Numbered from the stretch's first letter, positions 25,400 to 40,950 are shown. The stretch: 64,000 nt of DNA from Tetrahymena thermophila SB210 (GCF_000189635.1 NW_002476368.1:62001-126000), one strand, 5' to 3'. The notes: generated from the sequence alone by a model not told the origin. A program made the numbers and translations.

Positions 25400-25880
25400 G
25401 ACAGGGATGCACCTTGCTTTCAAAATTTATATGTCAAAAGTGCAGAAAACCTAGCACAGCCTTCTGTCACAAAAGTCTGAACAATCGAGAAATCTAAAGT
25501 ATTTATGTTGAAAAATATTTCCTAATATGTCAAGACTGCAGATTAGAAAAATCAAATGTATCGCTTTAGGTTAGTGAAAATTCTATTAGTTATAGTAGCT
25601 TATGCTCCAAATCAAGTATGCTAAGAAATAGATCAATTTGGTATGGAGACAAAAATATTTTTTGAGAGCTTGAGCAGAGGTATGGAAAAATGTACTGTTG
25701 GATAAATCTTTGTGTTATAAGATTGCTTCTTTGTATAAGAAGCCCATGTGTTTGATGCAACCTTAACCTTTATACACTTATATAAAAGGTCTGAGCCCTT
25801 TCTTCTTTAAGAAATGTTATGTGTTTACTGGTAGAGACCTTGAAGAGCTCCAAGCACGCCAAACTGTTTGCAAGAAAATT
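25400..25880. other. GC-richer patch with several open frames
   Basis: This 480 bp stretch is visibly less A/T-rich than its surroundings and is open in more than one frame. One plus frame has paired cysteines (ICQKCRKPS...LICQDC, 25420-25560). Another plus frame (about 25483-25842) runs 120 codons. The minus strand is open throughout. No start, stop and splice arrangement stands out. It may be a decayed gene, a spliced gene I cannot resolve, or inserted DNA. No rRNA, tRNA or SRP RNA features are recognised. Confidence 0.4.
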
Positions 25881-26270
25881 TTTATTTTATGTATGAGAAA
25901 TATTATTTTATTTAAAAATGAATTGATATTCTGAATTAATCACCTTAGATTCACTTTTTATCATTTTTGAAAATCGATTTTGGGTAGATTCACACTTAAA
26001 ACATTTTATATTTAAAAGTTTTAAATTAAAATTTTATTTAGATTTTGAAGAAAATTATTTTATTTTGAACACATTTATTTATAATACATGGATGGATATA
26101 CTATGGTACTTTTTGAATATTTACTTCATATATTTAATACCTCAACATTAGATTTTAATTATTTTTTGTAATACTTAAATTAATATGAATATGAATAAAA
26201 TAATAATTAATTAATTGTTTTGATTGATTAATTTTTTTTTGTTAATGGGCGTGAATTAAATTATTGATGA

Positions 26271-26566
26271 ATGGCTAGTAAGATAAATTAGATTTTTTAT
26301 AATATTGATTATTTGTTATTATAGACTCTAAGAATTCTTTTATTCTTTATAATAAGAATTATGACAAAAGTTATATTGAAAAAGCTTTTGTGCAGAATTA
26401 ATAATAAATAAATGTAAATACGTGTTTCAATTAAAAATATGAAAGCGTCTCTAAAACGCATACAATTAGTAGAAAAAAAAGATTATTTTAGAATAATAAT
26501 CATTAAGATTAGCAAAGGACTAACTAAATTAAATAGATAAATAGAAGATATATTCAATAGCTTTGA
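26271..26566 (+). CDS. small basic Asn/Gln-rich protein, two exons
   Basis: A 7-base first exon (26271-26277, ATG GCT A) is followed by a GTAAGA donor and a 47 bp intron ending in TTATAG. A second exon, 26325-26566, gives 82 residues in total. The protein is polar and basic (Lys, Arg, Asn, Gln, Ser) and ends with an Arg/Gln-rich helix. No domain is recognised. The exon has strong coding composition, but the tiny first exon is an inference from the splice consensus. It lies 160 bp upstream of SRP54 on the same strand. Confidence 0.45.
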
Positions 26567-26728
26567 AGTTTGATTAGTGTTAGATTGAATTTCTTCATAT
26601 AATTTATACCAATTGATTAATAAGGAAGAATTTAATCAAATATATATTAATTACTTCAATATTTAATTCAAAACAAATTTTATAAAAAAAATTATTTATT
26701 CAAATAGTCATAAAAAGTTTTTATAGAA

Positions 26729-28643
<1,915 letters not shown>

Positions 28644-29457
28644 AATCTTGATTAAATTATATATAAATGTATGTATGTAAAGTAATTTAACAAATCTTTT
28701 AAAAACATAAATAAACTTACTTCGTTCAAATTGGGTTTGTTAAGTATTTTTGTCAAATGTATTTACTCATTTTAATTCAATTCATTTACCCTTAAAATAT
28801 ATTTTAATTTATTTTTTTAGAATTTAATCAACTCTGAAAGTTAAGTATGGCTGGTATGATGATTGGTTTGCAATTAGTTGCTAAAATAAATTATTAATCA
28901 TTATATTATAAAATTTAAATTATTTATTTTTTTTTAATTTTTAAACAAAAAAATAGATAAAAAGGTTTTTATTAACAAATATTTAATACCTTGACTATGA
29001 TCTTACAAACATAAATAATATATAGTTTAAATAGATATATAGTGTGACAAACTATATTTTACATATTTTTTTATGAGCTCTACAAATTTAAACAGTTCCT
29101 TTATACGAATAATAAATAAAAATTTATGCATAATTTATTTTTCCTAATTATTTGAAAAATTAAAGTAGAGATTTTTTAGATTTTAAATTTAAATTAAATA
29201 TTCAGAATTTTTTCATATTTTTGGAATATTTATTAAAAATTAAAAAAATAGATTTTATTATTGCAAATTAAAGAGTTAGAATTAATATTTTTAATTTAAA
29301 ATATTGAGAATAGAAATAATTATTTAGAAAGAAATTTATGGAAAAAGTTGAGGATTAGAAATAATTTTGAAAGAGAAATTTATAAAATAAGTAAGATACA
29401 TACATAAGATTATAAATAGTATTAAATTATATAAAATTATATATTTTAATATATTTT
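28644..29457. other. intergenic, convergent 3' flanks
   Basis: About 0.8 kb of AT-rich spacer between the 3' ends of SRP54 (+) and the RING/B-box gene (-). Nothing coding is seen. Confidence 0.6.
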
Positions 29458-32400
29458 TCAAATAAGACTGTTATTTTTATTATTCATATTTAAATTACCA
29501 TTATGGTTGTTAATCAAGTTAAAAGATTCAATTAAATTTTAGTGATTGTTGTTATTGTTGTTTCCAAAATTCTTAAATTGTTTAGCTTCTCCAAGCACTT
29601 TTTCTTAATTTAATACTAAAAAGTTATTGGAAGGAGATTTATCAAACATACTTAAGAGATTTCTTGAGGTGAAACTTTTCGGTTTTTGAAGTCTTTTTTA
29701 TGAGTATTAGCCTGATTAGTAGTTATTTATGTTTTACTTAGAAGAATTGTAAGTAGCTTTATTGAAATAGTTAGCTGTTGGAGACGATTGTTATGGTGTG
29801 ATTGATCTCAAATTATTGTTACTACTTAAACAACTTTGTCTGCCTTCAGAGTGATAGTTATTATTTTAAATATATTGAGAATTGCTTGAAGTATTGAATT
29901 GATTGGTAGTTGAATTTATTGAAAGTTTAGACAAGTTTATATTTGAATTTGAGCGATAATTGCTTGGAGTTATTGAAGGTTTTTGTATGATATAATTTGG
30001 TTGATCTTATTCGTTTAAGGCGTGTTGAGACTAGAAATGGGTTTCAGATTTTTTGAGCAAAGTTATTGTTTTGGATTTCATCCAGTCAATTTCTTTCATT
30101 CTAAGCTCCTTTTAGAAGATGGATGAATTTTTTATGTCTTATTAAAATGCAGATAGCTTTTCAATGACTGATTACTCTGGTAGGTAGAGCATGTTATCAC
30201 TGGGCTATTAAGTTGTGTTGAAATTGAAATTAATATCTTTGTTGCTTTTATTACTGTACAATTAAAAGTCTAAATCTTTTAGAAGTGGTTTTGGAGATAA
30301 GATGTTAGACTAATTTGAGGCATCATTGCCTATAGAAATGGAATTTAATTTTATATCACTAAGATGTTTATGATGTTAATATTTAGATCTTATTTCTTTT
30401 TTTACTGATGAGTTTTGATTTTATTCATTAATCTTTTTGGAGTAGCTAAAAATAGAGTTCGACAATTTCAGATTATTGACCTATCTTCCTTCTGAATTAT
30501 TATTGATATTGTTTTTGACTGAAAAGTTTTGTTAAGTGGATTATCCAGATTTTTAATCATATTTTTGTTAGAAGTTTTTGAAAAATTTTTGGATACTTGA
30601 TGCAGTTGTGGGTGAAAGGACTTGTTACTTCAAAGAATTCAAAGAAGATGCATTTATTTATTGGTTTTGGTAGTGGCTTGGACTGCTCTTTTTGGGTATT
30701 CTGTTAGAGTTCAGTTTCTATTGTCTCTCTGAATAATTAACTAGATATTCATTCTTTTCTTTCAAAGGTGAATGCTCAGTTCTACAAAAGATAGTGTTCA
30801 AATCAATATTGGCTTACAATTCAAACAGACTGTTATTAATTTTATCTATTTCATCTTAAAGATGATTCTAAGAAATTTTTAGTTTTGGATAGCTCTGCTA
30901 TATCTTCGAAGCATAGCCACTTTCTTGTTAAGAAGCATTTTAATTAGAGAATTTAATATCCACATTGTCCTTTAAGTCAAAAGAGTTTCTATTTTAGTCA
31001 GTAGAGGCTATTTGGTAAGCATCAATTCTTTATTCAATTTAATCAATACTCTTCGAGTTGTCAACTGAACAAGGAGAAAAGTTATTTTACATCCTTAATT
31101 TATTTATAGAGCTCAATGCTTATTTATCACTTTGATCAGTATTTGCACTCAAAAAATATCCTCCCTTCTGACTTTTTGGCTAATTTGATCGTGCACTGCT
31201 ATTGTAAAGAAAATAACTGTTATTGCTACTTTTGCTAGGTTCTATATTGATTTAATTTCTCTAACTTTCTGATGTGTTATAACTGTTTTCATTTACAAAA
31301 TTATTCTACAGCTTAATGTCCTATTTAGTAGGCTATTAATTTTAATGATCTAAATTTGTTTGAATCTTTTATTTTGTTTATGGGGTTTACTAGTCTTTCC
31401 TATCCAATAGAATTGAATTTGTATTGCTGATATTTTTTTATGTTGAGTTATTGTGTAGAATTTATTTGAATTTTGCTATGCTTTCTAAGTTTGCCAGATT
31501 TTCTTTTGAATTTGAACTGATTTCTGTTTTATTTTAGTTTAGTTTATTAAAAATTTAATTTCCATTTTAGTTAATAACTTCTTCAATTGTGGTTATTGAT
31601 TGATGCTGAGGAGTGTAGTTATTCAGCTAGAAATTGCTAGAAATGAATCTGTTGCTTTAAGGAGAGAGTCTTAAATCTCTTTGAGGTTAAGGGAATTTTA
31701 TTTCATTTATGCAGATCTTTACCTGGTCAGCTATTTATTGAACAATCCCCAATGAAGTATTTTCAAATTGCTTGATTGGCTCTTAGTCAATTTTAGTTTT
31801 AGAAATTATTTCGTTTAATATTCTTTTGCATTCTGCGTAGTAATTAAATGCTATTGTGCAATCTGATAGTTCAACTAATTCTGATGGCTGGGCATTTTAA
31901 ATTATATTCAACTTTCCTGAGACTGTTTCAAGAGTTTTTCTTGCTTCCTGCATTTTGTTGCATTCTTGATCAACTATTTAAAGAGCGTTTGCTTGGTGCT
32001 GAGAAAGCTACTGCAAGAGCTCGTTTTCTTTGAGTTTAATTAAATCTCTTAAGCCATTAAATGTCTACAATATTTACTATTGCATTTCTTCATTCTTCTT
32101 TTGAACATTAATTTTTTGCTACGAAAAATTCCAATAAGTAGAATCCATCAACTCTATCTTATTTGATATATCTTGGTGTGTTTCTTAAAGTCTCACTTAA
32201 AGAATGTCATAGCTCCTCGTAACATATTCTACTTAATGCCCATTATGTTTAATAGAATCTGCTTAGCATGCTAAACATATGCATTTACATTCGCAAGTAA
32301 AGCAAAATAATTGTGCATCTTCTAAAGGATGTTCATTGCAGTTAGTACTAAGGGCATTAATATTGTTGCTTTCCAAACTTTACATAAGCTAATTTTCTGT

Positions 32401-35274
32401 CATGCTTTCTGACTTGCTATTTCTACTGCTTCTATAGCTAATTTTGCCTCCACTTTTTATCTGCTCTCTTGTTCTCAAAAATCTACTTTCATAGTTATTT
32501 TATGAAGTCTGTAGTGTCTACTTTTATTATTGCTATTGATTTTATTCTTAGTCTAAAATCTTGCTATTTACAAGTTTATTATTTATATTTGAATCTTATT
32601 TGCTAGCTTAAGAACTGCTATTGAGAGATTAAGGTTGGGCTTACTAGACACTATGTTAGTGTTAAAGATTTTATTCTTTATCTTAATTGGATTATATCTG
32701 ATGAGGATTGTTTGCTGATTTATTTGTTTAAGTCAATCTCATGTAGCTATTTTGCTAAGACGAGCTTATGTTATCTTTATTATTTTGTGATTAGACTTAG
32801 GGAGTTGAAGCTGATTCATCTACTTTCTCCATAGGAATATATTCAGAGACCAAAAGATTTCTTTTTTAATTTTGCTAGCTAATATCATCTTCTCCTGGAA
32901 TTAAGTTTGAACTATTAACTTATTTTATTTATTCTTTGACCTATTAAAATTTGTTATCGGCAGAATTTTAGCTGCTAGTTTGTTTTTGAGAAATTTTGTT
33001 GGAAGCTGAGCTGGAAATATCTTAAATTGAATGCAGCAATTATATATTTGAGTGTACTGAGTTGAGTTAATTCAAATTTTGTTATTAATTTTGATTGCTA
33101 TTTTAATGAGAAAGATTCTAAAGGTCTTTACTTTATTAAATCGAATGCAAAAGATGGAAATTTTAGGGACTGAAAACTGGTGTTTCCATTTTAGAAACTT
33201 TTTATGAATTAGCTTGATAAGAACTCTGCAAATCTTGACTTTGCTAAATAGAATGGAGAAGATTTAAATCAGAGGGAGTATAGGGAGTTTGAGTTTCTTA
33301 TTTTTTTAAATTTTAGGAATAAATTTAATTTAGATGAGCTAAATCTTTGCTTTGTTGAATCGAATTTAAAAGGCGAACATTTGAATGAACTAAATTTCCC
33401 TTATCTTCAGCAATATATTAAGATTAGATAAATTATGGCTTTTCTCTATTTATAACGACAGAATTATTCTCCTGTTAAGAATCTTAGTCAAAGATATTAT
33501 TACCTTGATTGCTTAAATCACTTTCAACTCTTCTAAACTCCAATATGTTATTATTAGAAATATCCTAATTTTGTTCTGATTCAGTTTTTAATACATTTTA
33601 TTAACCCTAATTTTTGTTATTATTAGATGCAATTGGCGAAATACCACTTATATTTTTTTTTTCAGATTCTATTCCCTCGCTTTCTTCTGTTAACATTAAA
33701 TTTTTAACCTAAAACTCCTAATCGTCATTTTAAAATTGCAAAAAGTTGTTTTCATTGTTGTTTTTATTGTTGTAATTTTCTAGGCTTTTCTTGAAATCTG
33801 AAAATTAAATTTGCTAAATATTTTATAAATTTTGAATATTATTTTTTTCATTATTATTTAAGTTGTTGCTGTTATTGTTATGAAGAACTTTAAGCAAGCT
33901 GTTTGTGAGAATATTTCCATTTTAACTAGCTTGATTGCTTGAATATGCACTCTTCGTCAAATGCTACTTATTTTAGAAAGAACTCTTAGGCAAGCTTTAA
34001 TAAGGCGAGTCACTACTATTGAAGTGAATCAACTTGTGTGTCTCATTAGTGAGAAAGGTTTCCATACTCTCTTCTTCGTGTATAACTTCCTCTTTGGGCA
34101 TTTAGTATCTTTGCTAAAAGTACTGCTAAACTTATTGCTACTACTGCTTATTATCCTGATTTTATTAATCATACATTTATAAGTAATTATTAGCAGATTG
34201 AAATTATTTTGCATCTTTCTTCTAAATTTATTCCTTTATAGATTAATTTTCACTACTGTTTAAATCTTCTCTGCTTCCTTGCTAATTATTATCTTCAAAC
34301 TACAAATTAGGATTAGATATCATTTATAAAGGATTTTAGTCATTCATACTATTAATCAACAACTGCTAAATTTCTGTTTCTATGGCAATCTATGATTCGT
34401 AGTCTAATTTAGTGGGTTTAGAGCATATCTAACAAACAAGCTCTGCAAAATTGTCGAAATCCTTTCTGCACAACATAGGGTTCAAGTAAATTTTCATTAA
34501 ACAGTTTATACAAAAATTGTGAGAGCAGGGAAGAGCAATGTAATTGGCTGGGATCACATGACAGCTGTCACAATTTCTTTTTTATTCGTTTTATTCCTCA
34601 TAGCCAACATGCTCATCCTTCCACTAATTTATCTCTTAACCCTATAAATGCGATTCTTTTTATTTCAAATTATTACTTGTATTGTGCAAATTGGTGCTCT
34701 TAACAGTGTCAATTTTAAAATCTGGACTCAAACTGCTTCCACTAATTTAAAAATTGTTGGCCAATCTCCTTTCGTTTTCTTCATCACTAATATCATTATT
34801 GATAATCTACTATGAATGGGCGCTTTGAATAGAGCTATTCATCATAATTGCAATATCTCCTTCATTATTCGCATAATTATTAATTTTTTATTGATAAAAA
34901 TTACCTCCTAACTAGTATTTATCTTTTTCAGGAAAGCTTTTAGGAGCATAATTAACTTTATCATCTTGTTAATACTAAAAATCTATGTTTTAAGTGATAA
35001 AGTTATTATTAAAATTATTGTTTGCTGGTATAAACTAATTCTAATCAATGTAGAATGGATTCTGAATTTTTCCACTATCAAACTAATAAATCTGCTATAT
35101 GTCTTTTTGTTGGCCACCGCCTTGATTACCTAACTAAGATCTTTGTTAATAACTCAAATGTTCTATCTATTGATTTTTAATCTATTTATCTCCAAAAGTA
35201 GCAATCATATCTGATTTTAAAATGTTGTGCTCTTAACTTTCTTTGACTTCTCCACTAAGTTCACTGTCACTCAT
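29458..35274 (-). CDS. giant RING finger and B-box (TRIM-like) protein
   Basis: A single frame from ATG 35274 to TGA 29458-29460 has no in-frame TGA on checking every line, giving 1,938 residues without introns. A RING finger lies at about 235-284: CDSCHV, ALPCSHNFCINCLM, then VCQICSK. A B-box-type zinc site lies at about 979-1013: CNEHPL, FCFTCECKCICLAC, then HNGHQVEYV. It is followed by a helical, Glu/Lys/Gln-rich region consistent with a coiled coil. The rest is long Asn/Gln/Ser-rich low-complexity sequence. RING plus B-box plus coiled coil is the TRIM arrangement of E3 ubiquitin ligases, but the roughly 690-residue gap between the zinc domains is far larger than in animal TRIMs. E3 activity is inferred. 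Confidence 0.85.
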
Positions 35275-36259
35275 GTCTATCGTTTTATCGTTTATTCGCC
35301 CTAAAACTAGGTCTTCTTGGAGTCAGAATGTTAATAAATATAATTAATTGAATTGTTTAGCTTAAATTGTATAAAAAGCACAAAAAGACTTGTTTATTTT
35401 ATTATACTATTACTGTTTTTTTATATTTAATTTTTTATTTTAACTTTTCAATATGTGCAAATTGAATTTCAGCGCAAAAAATCCTAAAAATTATCAGTAA
35501 CAAAGTATTTTTTTCTCATCCTAGTTAATTAATTAACTAATATTCTTTAATCTATCTAATAGATATGCTCTGATTCTAAATAAATATATAAATAAATAAC
35601 ATATAAACAGAGACAAAAGACATATTAAAATTGTTGTTAATATTCTCTTAATGCTGCTAAACATTATTTTCTACTGTGCCTAACAAAAAAGCTAACTAAA
35701 AATTAATTCAACTAAGCAGAAAGAACTGGCAACGAATAAAGAAACATTCTATAATTATAATATATTTTTATTTATAAATTTTAAAATACCCCATTTAAAT
35801 TTGTCTAAATTGAAAAAATGATAAATATTTGTTGAGAATTTGAACTATCTAATTTATTTATTCAGATATTTTCTTTTCAAATATTACAAATAAATTTAGA
35901 TTTTTTATTTAATTCTAAAATAAAATTAAATTTTTACTTTTAAAATTATTCGTTAGATTTCTTTCTAATAACTTTTTTATAACTTTCAATTCAAAATTTA
36001 AAATCATCTTAATAATTATTTTATAAAATTATTTCAAATAATTTTAATTTTTACTAAAAAATGTTTAAAATAAGAAAATAATTAGAAATACTTCCTTTTT
36101 AACTTTTTTCGCTTTGAAAAAACAAACTTTTAATTAGATGTTGAAATACTTCTATTTTAGCTTAGTTTTCTTTGAAGCTTATATTAATGTTGAAAATACA
36201 TAAAAATATTACAAATTTGGAAATACAAGAAAAAATTAATGAAATTTGTTTAATTTTCT
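35275..36259. other. intergenic / RING gene promoter region
   Basis: About 1 kb of AT-rich sequence between the RING/B-box start and the 3' end of the PCI gene, with nothing coding. It should contain the RING gene promoter, but no motif is recognisable. Confidence 0.5.
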
Positions 36260-37798
36260 TCATGATTTAAACTTTGGGCATGCATTTTTAGGACTAAGAA
36301 CTACCAATGTGCCTTTTGCTCCTTTGTGAACATAACCATATAATTATTATTAATAAAAGAGGTTTCCAAGAAGACAAGCTACTTCTTCCTCTTCGAATGG
36401 CCTTTTAGCAGAAAATTCAAAGGCTAACTTAAATTTATTTATCTCTATGTTAAAGGTTTTGCCATCATTTAATTTTTCCATAATTTAAATAACTCTTTTA
36501 CATAGATTTCTTATTGTTAGTGTCTCGAGCATGCCAATAAAAAGGTACAAGCTTCTTTTGATCCAGCACTTTTTCCACTTTTCTCTTTGTTCTTCTAATT
36601 TTTTCATGTTACCTTCTAAGATTGCAATCGCTAAATCTGAGTATTCAAATAATTCATACTTTTTAATTAGCTGAGAAGTAGGAAACTTGCCACAATACAT
36701 ATTTACAGGAATCAAGTACTTTAAAATTTATCTTCTTTGTTTGAAGGCATCAGCTGGGCATCTGTCCAAAGCATATTGCAAGCAAGTACTTGCTTGTTTG
36801 AAATTTTAAGAGAAAATCTATAATCTACCAAAATAGTACATAAAAAGTACTCTTTAACTAATTGGCTCTTAATTCAAGTAAGGATTAGGAAGAGTCTGAT
36901 AATTTTTTGTATGGTTGACAATACTTGAACATCCAGGATAATCATATTTCTAAAAACGAATACCCAATTAAATATTATAAATCTTTAAAATAATTTATTT
37001 TTTAAACTAGCTGTCTTGGTCTTTCAATTGCTTATTAATAGTTGAAATCCATGTTTAGAAATGCTGTTCTAATTCTGACATAAACTTATTTTCATCTCTT
37101 CTATTCTATATAAAAAACATTAAATTTCCCAGAAAATAAATAACATTTTCTAAATTTTATTTTAAATATTAAGCTTTGTTAAAAGAAAATCTTTTTTTAT
37201 TGAATTTATGTTTGTTTTTCTATCCTTTTTTAAAAGTAAATTTTAACACGAAAACTCAAAATAAATTCAAGTCATTAATTAATATCTTTTTTCATTTAAA
37301 CTTACCTGTCTAGCAAAGTCAAGTGCCTTTTTAGAAATGATTTTAGAAACCTGAATAAAATGGGTGATAAATTTCATCAAATTTTGTTAATTGCTCTTCA
37401 TTATACTAAGCATGTTTTTAAGCTAATCCAAAGCCCTGATAAGAATCTTATATGGATCATAATAGTTTGTTTGATCTTTATCAATTAACCATTTCACATA
37501 CAAAAACAAGAAATTGATAAATGGCTCGTCTATTTCTTCTATTCTAAATTTCTGATTCACTTACTCTTTAATATGTTGCTCATTTTTCATTAAATTCTCG
37601 CGTTCATTCTAATTTATTATAAAGTAATTTATTAAATTCAAATCGACATACTTTATGATATTCAATCATTCATTTTATTTAAATTGATAAATTTACCAAC
37701 TTAAGAGAGTCTAAATCGTCAAATTTATTGACCATTTAATATACTTTTCCTTCTTTGAGATAGCTAAATATCTCAATAATATAATTTTAGTTTGACAT
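36260..37798 (-). CDS. PCI-domain protein of the PCID2/Thp1/Csn12 family
   Basis: Three exons, 37798-37697, 37608-37306 and 37105-36260, give 416 residues with all phases zero. The C-terminal half matches PCID2 as remembered: YYFGRLQIFSQNFKQA, ALDRCPADAFKQRRQILKYL, IPVNMYCGKFPTSQLIKKYE, then YSDLAIAILEGNMKKL. It ends in a winged-helix part with LLGNLFYQQQLYGYVHKGAK. PCID2/Thp1 is a PCI scaffold of the nuclear-pore TREX-2 complex, which works in mRNA export, and Csn12 is a relative. The length fits PCID2 (about 400). The helical repeat N-terminal half is diverged. The family is clear; which member it is remains inferred. Confidence 0.85.
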
Positions 37799-38639
37799 TA
37801 CAATTATTCTAACTCCTTATTATATATATGTATATGCTATGATCTGATTTACAAAAAGCTTTAATGATATTAACTTTAAAAATCTATTAATTAATCACAA
37901 AATATAAATAAATAAATTTATGTTTATAATAAATAATTTTTAGATTTAATTTGCAAATCACCTCGCTTGATAAACAGAATATTTTTTTTGAAATACGATT
38001 TTTATTTAGTAGCAAATTTATTTCTACTATCATTTAATATCTTAAACCTTATAAATTAATCAAAAATCAATTTAAAATAAAAAATCATTAGTTAAAAAAA
38101 TTTATTTTTATTTTTTCTTTTAAAATTTTATTTATCTAAAAACTAATTTATTTGTAAAATTAATTTAAGCTTTAACATTATTTTAATTATTCAAACAATA
38201 TTTAAAATAGTAAAATATATTTCTTTATTCAATAAATTTTTTTAATAATCACAAAATCTAAAATAAATATTTATTCATCATTCAAGCTTCATTTAAAAAT
38301 TCTGCTAGAATTAATCCTAACTGATGTAAATTTAAGTTATTTAATAATTAATTTATTTCTTTTAATTCATTTATAATATATATTCTTTATTCTTAAATAG
38401 CTTTTCATATAGAAAATCCTATTAAATTAATGAAACAATTTATTCTTGTTATTAAATAGCAAATAATAAACAATTAATTTTTAGGATACTACACAATAAT
38501 TAATAAAGAAAATATGAAAAATTTTAGTTTAGAATGAAGCAAATGATTTAAACAAATGATGATAGTTTTTTTAAATTAAAAATTGAAAACTATTAAATAA
38601 ATTAATACAATTAAATATTTTTAAGATAAATAAATGAAT
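37799..38639. other. intergenic, AT-rich
   Basis: Spacer upstream of the PCI gene with no coding frame or repeat array that I can support. Confidence 0.5.
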
Positions 38640-38861
38640 TCAGTTGTTCTCTAATTCCTATATTTTGTATTCTATAACTCCAGTAATCTTATTTATATCG
38701 CTTTAGCTTTTGATATATTTTAAAAGTGCAAGATAGTCTCTCTTTTACTGATCTATTATTTTCTATTTTTCTTCTTCAATTTCCTTTTTTTTCAACATTT
38801 CTAACTTAGTTTTAAGGTTTTCCTATTTTTTTTTATAATATTCCTTATAATTTTCCATCAT
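38640..38861 (-). CDS. small coiled-coil protein
   Basis: An intronless frame from tandem ATG codons at 38861/38858 to TGA 38640-38642 gives 73 residues. Residues 5-50 are almost wholly Lys, Glu, Gln and Leu with heptad-like spacing (ENLKTKLEMLKKKEIEEEKQ), predicting one coiled coil. A short C-terminal helix (ITGVIEYKIQELENN) follows. Such small helical proteins are often subunits of larger assemblies. No family is recognised. Being intact and flanked by AT-rich non-coding DNA, it is probably real. Confidence 0.55.
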
Positions 38862-39094
38862 AATATGCCTATAAAATTTAAAGATTTTTAATAAAATAAA
38901 TATCAATTTTTTCAATAAAAATTATTTACGAGAGTTCTTTATTTTCGTGCTTAATCACACTTGCATTAGTCCTTCTGAAATATTATGACTTGCTATCAAA
39001 AAATAATTTGTGTTTTTATGGCATCACTTATAGGATTACAATTTTATTTTGTTAATTTCCAATCAAATTCAATCTATGCAACTTATGATGTTTT

Positions 39095-40950
39095 TCAAGA
39101 ACAGGAGGTTAGCACCTCGCTAATATTGGACTTATTTAATTCATAAATTTATCCATATTCATTTGTGATCCTTTTATTTTTTTATTATCTTTTATTCCAA
39201 AAATAATAAATCCACCCTATTATTTTTTCAATAAAATTTTTTAAAGTTTTTTAAAAGAAAAAGAGGATAAAAAATAAAAATTTTTAATGCAAATAACAAA
39301 TTAATTTAATGTAGAAAAATAATTTACTAATTTAAAGCATATCTAAAAATAGAAATTTAAAAACCAATAAAATTACTTTAGAATTCAAGAAGCCTAGGAT
39401 TGTTTATATCGTTCTATTGATTATTATATCTAAATTCTAATTGCCGTTGTTCATACTGTCATCATCTTAATTAAAATAGTAGTCTTTGAATTCTAACATT
39501 TAGCCTTCATCTTCATCAAAAATCTCATTATAAACAAAAGTATACTGTCCTAGAATCTTGTCTTATAACTGTTAATAAGCTTTGTCAATTACATAATCAA
39601 ATTTCTAAGATTTCTATTAATTATCTTAGCAATTATTGGTTTCGTATTGATTAGAATACATTTATTTAGAGTTTTGAGGAAATAATGGAGAGTCTTCTCT
39701 TGATTATTTGCTTTTTTTATCTTCTTCTATCTGCTTATTCGAATTAGATACAAAATTGCTTTTTTTTTAATCTTTCGTTTAATAGCTTTTTTAATTTTTA
39801 GAATTTTAGGATTTTAAATTATTATCATTATTTTCTTGATTAATAATTTCATTTTTGTTAATCTGCTTGATATCACTTTAATTATCGTTTTCTTCCTCAA
39901 TTATTTCATTTTATAAGAAGCTTTCATCTTTGTTGTTATTTGCAACTGTCAAACCAAATGGTGATTACTTTGTATCATTCAAATCAATGATTTAATCATA
40001 AATACTACTTTAAAAATTAAAATCCGAGTAAGTAGATTCTTCTATATCATGGTTTTGTTATTCATTTATAAATTCAGTGTAGTTTAATATTGTCGAATTT
40101 AAAAATTTTTCTTTATCATGCTAGGTGCTTACGTCTGCTACTCCTTAAACAAACAGTTTATTTTTCAATACTTTTATTTTATAAAATGAAAATATTCTAA
40201 TTTATTAATTAATTTTTATAAAATAAATGATAAATTTAACGCCAATTAATTTATTAATTTATTTATTCAAAAGCTTTTCTATTTCAAAGATATATTTAAT
40301 ATTTTTACACTTTTGCATAATATTTATTTTTAGAAGTAAATAAATTTGTGTTTTTTGAATTAGTGACAGACAAACTTTTAAAAGAAAAACAATAAATAAT
40401 ATTTTATTTATTTATTTACAATTTTCTCTCATCTTGATGTATTAAGGTTCAAATTTTTTTCTTAGCTAATCATAGTATTCTTTTTCTGAATTCTTGTGAA
40501 ATTTATAGCAGTAGTTCTTAGACTTTTATTTGCCACTATTTCCATCAATTAAGCTAACAATTTCTTCAGTATCAGCCAGATATTCGTCTTCTTCAATTTT
40601 AAACTGGCAACCTTGTTAATCTGAGCAGACTTCTTTTTTAATTCTCATTGGATGATAATTTTACTCATAAATATTATGGGCAAAAGGACACTTTATAATT
40701 TAAAAAAATTTTATTTAAATAAGATAACAAAAATATTTACATCATCCTTATTGCATCTTTTTTTACATAACTCATCGATATAATTAAGAGTATACTCACC
40801 TGTAGCTCTATTCTTTGTGTATGGAAATCTTCGTCTATCACTTTTTTGGTGGTAATCAAAACAGTTGAGAGATTAGTTATCGTCAAATTAGCAAGAGTTT
40901 CCTAATTAGCACTCATTTGTTCGAAAGTAAATAACTCTACTTATTTGCAT
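39095..40950 (-). CDS. CCCH zinc-finger protein with acidic low-complexity tail
   Basis: Three exons, 40950-40741, 40690-40420 and 40137-39095, join in frame to 507 residues. The N-terminal 150 residues hold cysteine/histidine clusters, TNECQLGNSCQFDDN, CKKRCNKDDCPFAHNIYE and VCSDQQGCQF. They resemble the tandem CCCH region of plant TZF/Unkempt-type RNA-binding proteins, where CPFAH is a hallmark. The middle and C-terminal part is rich in Asn, Asp, Glu, Ser and Gln. The last 100 residues before TGA 39095-39097 lose coding character and turn hydrophobic, so the true 3' end or a further intron near 39375 is uncertain. The second splice choice (GTAAAT...GAGTAG) is inferred. An RNA-binding role is inferred from the fingers. 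Confidence 0.65.

Noticed and set aside
25390-25880. Long minus-strand frame through the GC-richer patch
   Set aside because: It is free of TGA but has unlikely composition (Phe, Leu, Ile and Cys-rich). Plus-strand readings look more protein-like, and neither can be completed.
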